From contig CAJKAR010000046.1 in the NCBI GenBank assembly GCA_905197955.1, forward strand, positions 1-32,072: DNA of 32,072 nt. The letters run 5' to 3'. The stretch comes from an uncultured Lentisphaeria bacterium. Lineage in GTDB: Bacteria; Verrucomicrobiota; Lentisphaeria; Victivallales; UBA1829. The notes under the pieces were generated by a model. That model made no database searches and was not told where the DNA came from. It worked only from the letters and a program-made list of their open reading frames with translations. How positions within the stretch are numbered: position 1 is the stretch's first letter; every line of letters begins with the position of its first letter. Shown in pieces: positions 32,035-32,072 of this stretch. The position numbers and the translations under genes were made by a program.

Positions 32035-32072
32035 CAAGGACTGTGTCCTTGTCGCGGTCCAGCGGCGAGACG
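32035..32072 (+). repeat. Partial copy of the hairpin repeat family at the window end
   Basis: Hairpin CAAGGAC-TGT-GTCCTTG (32035-32051) is followed by a GCGGTCCAGC stretch, matching the array order (hairpin, then TTCGGTCCAGC). Its stem differs in sequence from the array stem GCAGGTC/GACCTGC yet stays fully paired, and the loop TGT equals that of the 11454-11470 copy. The window ends before the second hairpin is complete. Confidence 0.65.

Overview
The window looks like chromosomal DNA from a carbohydrate-degrading PVC-group bacterium, most likely a Lentisphaerota/Victivallis-type gut organism. This is inferred from gene content: two pseudopilin-like proteins with an H-X9-DG C-terminal motif sit beside secreted glycan-degrading enzymes, with many one-off glycosidases each next to a regulator. 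No rRNA, tRNA, transposase, phage gene or CRISPR array was seen.

Layout. 1-474: four tandem copies of a 91-bp hairpin repeat, then a non-coding leader. 475-4882: a sialidase-like propeller protein and a KDPGal aldolase (dgoA), then, behind its own likely promoter, an MFS transporter, a NifS-like cysteine desulfurase and a NifU-type scaffold, closed by a strong terminator. 4963-5424: RNase HI. 5421-10351: module 1, a GntR/LacI-type regulator divergent from a pseudopilin and a large secreted GH-A-clan glycosidase. 10331-14153: an AraC regulator, a block of repeats, and an 883-aa duplicated FAD oxidoreductase. 14430-17388: a sodium-dependent (NSS) transporter, a GNAT acetyltransferase and a hemerythrin-fold protein that has lost most of its metal ligands. 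17598-22120: module 2, the same trio as module 1 (secreted toroid-type hydrolase or lyase, pseudopilin, divergent regulator). 22262-28177: intracellular galactoside enzymes (GH42 beta-galactosidase, divergent GH4 alpha-galactosidase melA), then an IclR regulator with its own operator-like palindrome and a cytoplasmic GH-A-clan glycosidase. 28260-30046: an HxlR regulator divergent from two flavodoxin-fold reductases. 30036-31993: a secreted CX5R phosphatase divergent from a DUF362 protein with an 8-cysteine ferredoxin domain. The window ends in another member of the hairpin repeat family.

How it fits together (inference). Secreted enzymes of modules 1 and 2 would cut complex glycans outside the cytoplasm. 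The MFS and NSS carriers could import products, and GH42, MelA and the cytoplasmic GH-A enzyme would finish them. DgoA points to oxidative galactose/galactonate breakdown to pyruvate and glyceraldehyde 3-phosphate. Each enzyme set has a local regulator (two GntR/LacI, one AraC, one IclR, one HxlR).

The most notable signals are the twice-repeated regulator/pseudopilin/secreted-hydrolase cassette; the dispersed hairpin repeat whose substitutions fall in loops or keep pairing; the ligand-stripped hemerythrin; and two tandem duplications that each copy a gene's final codons plus its stop.
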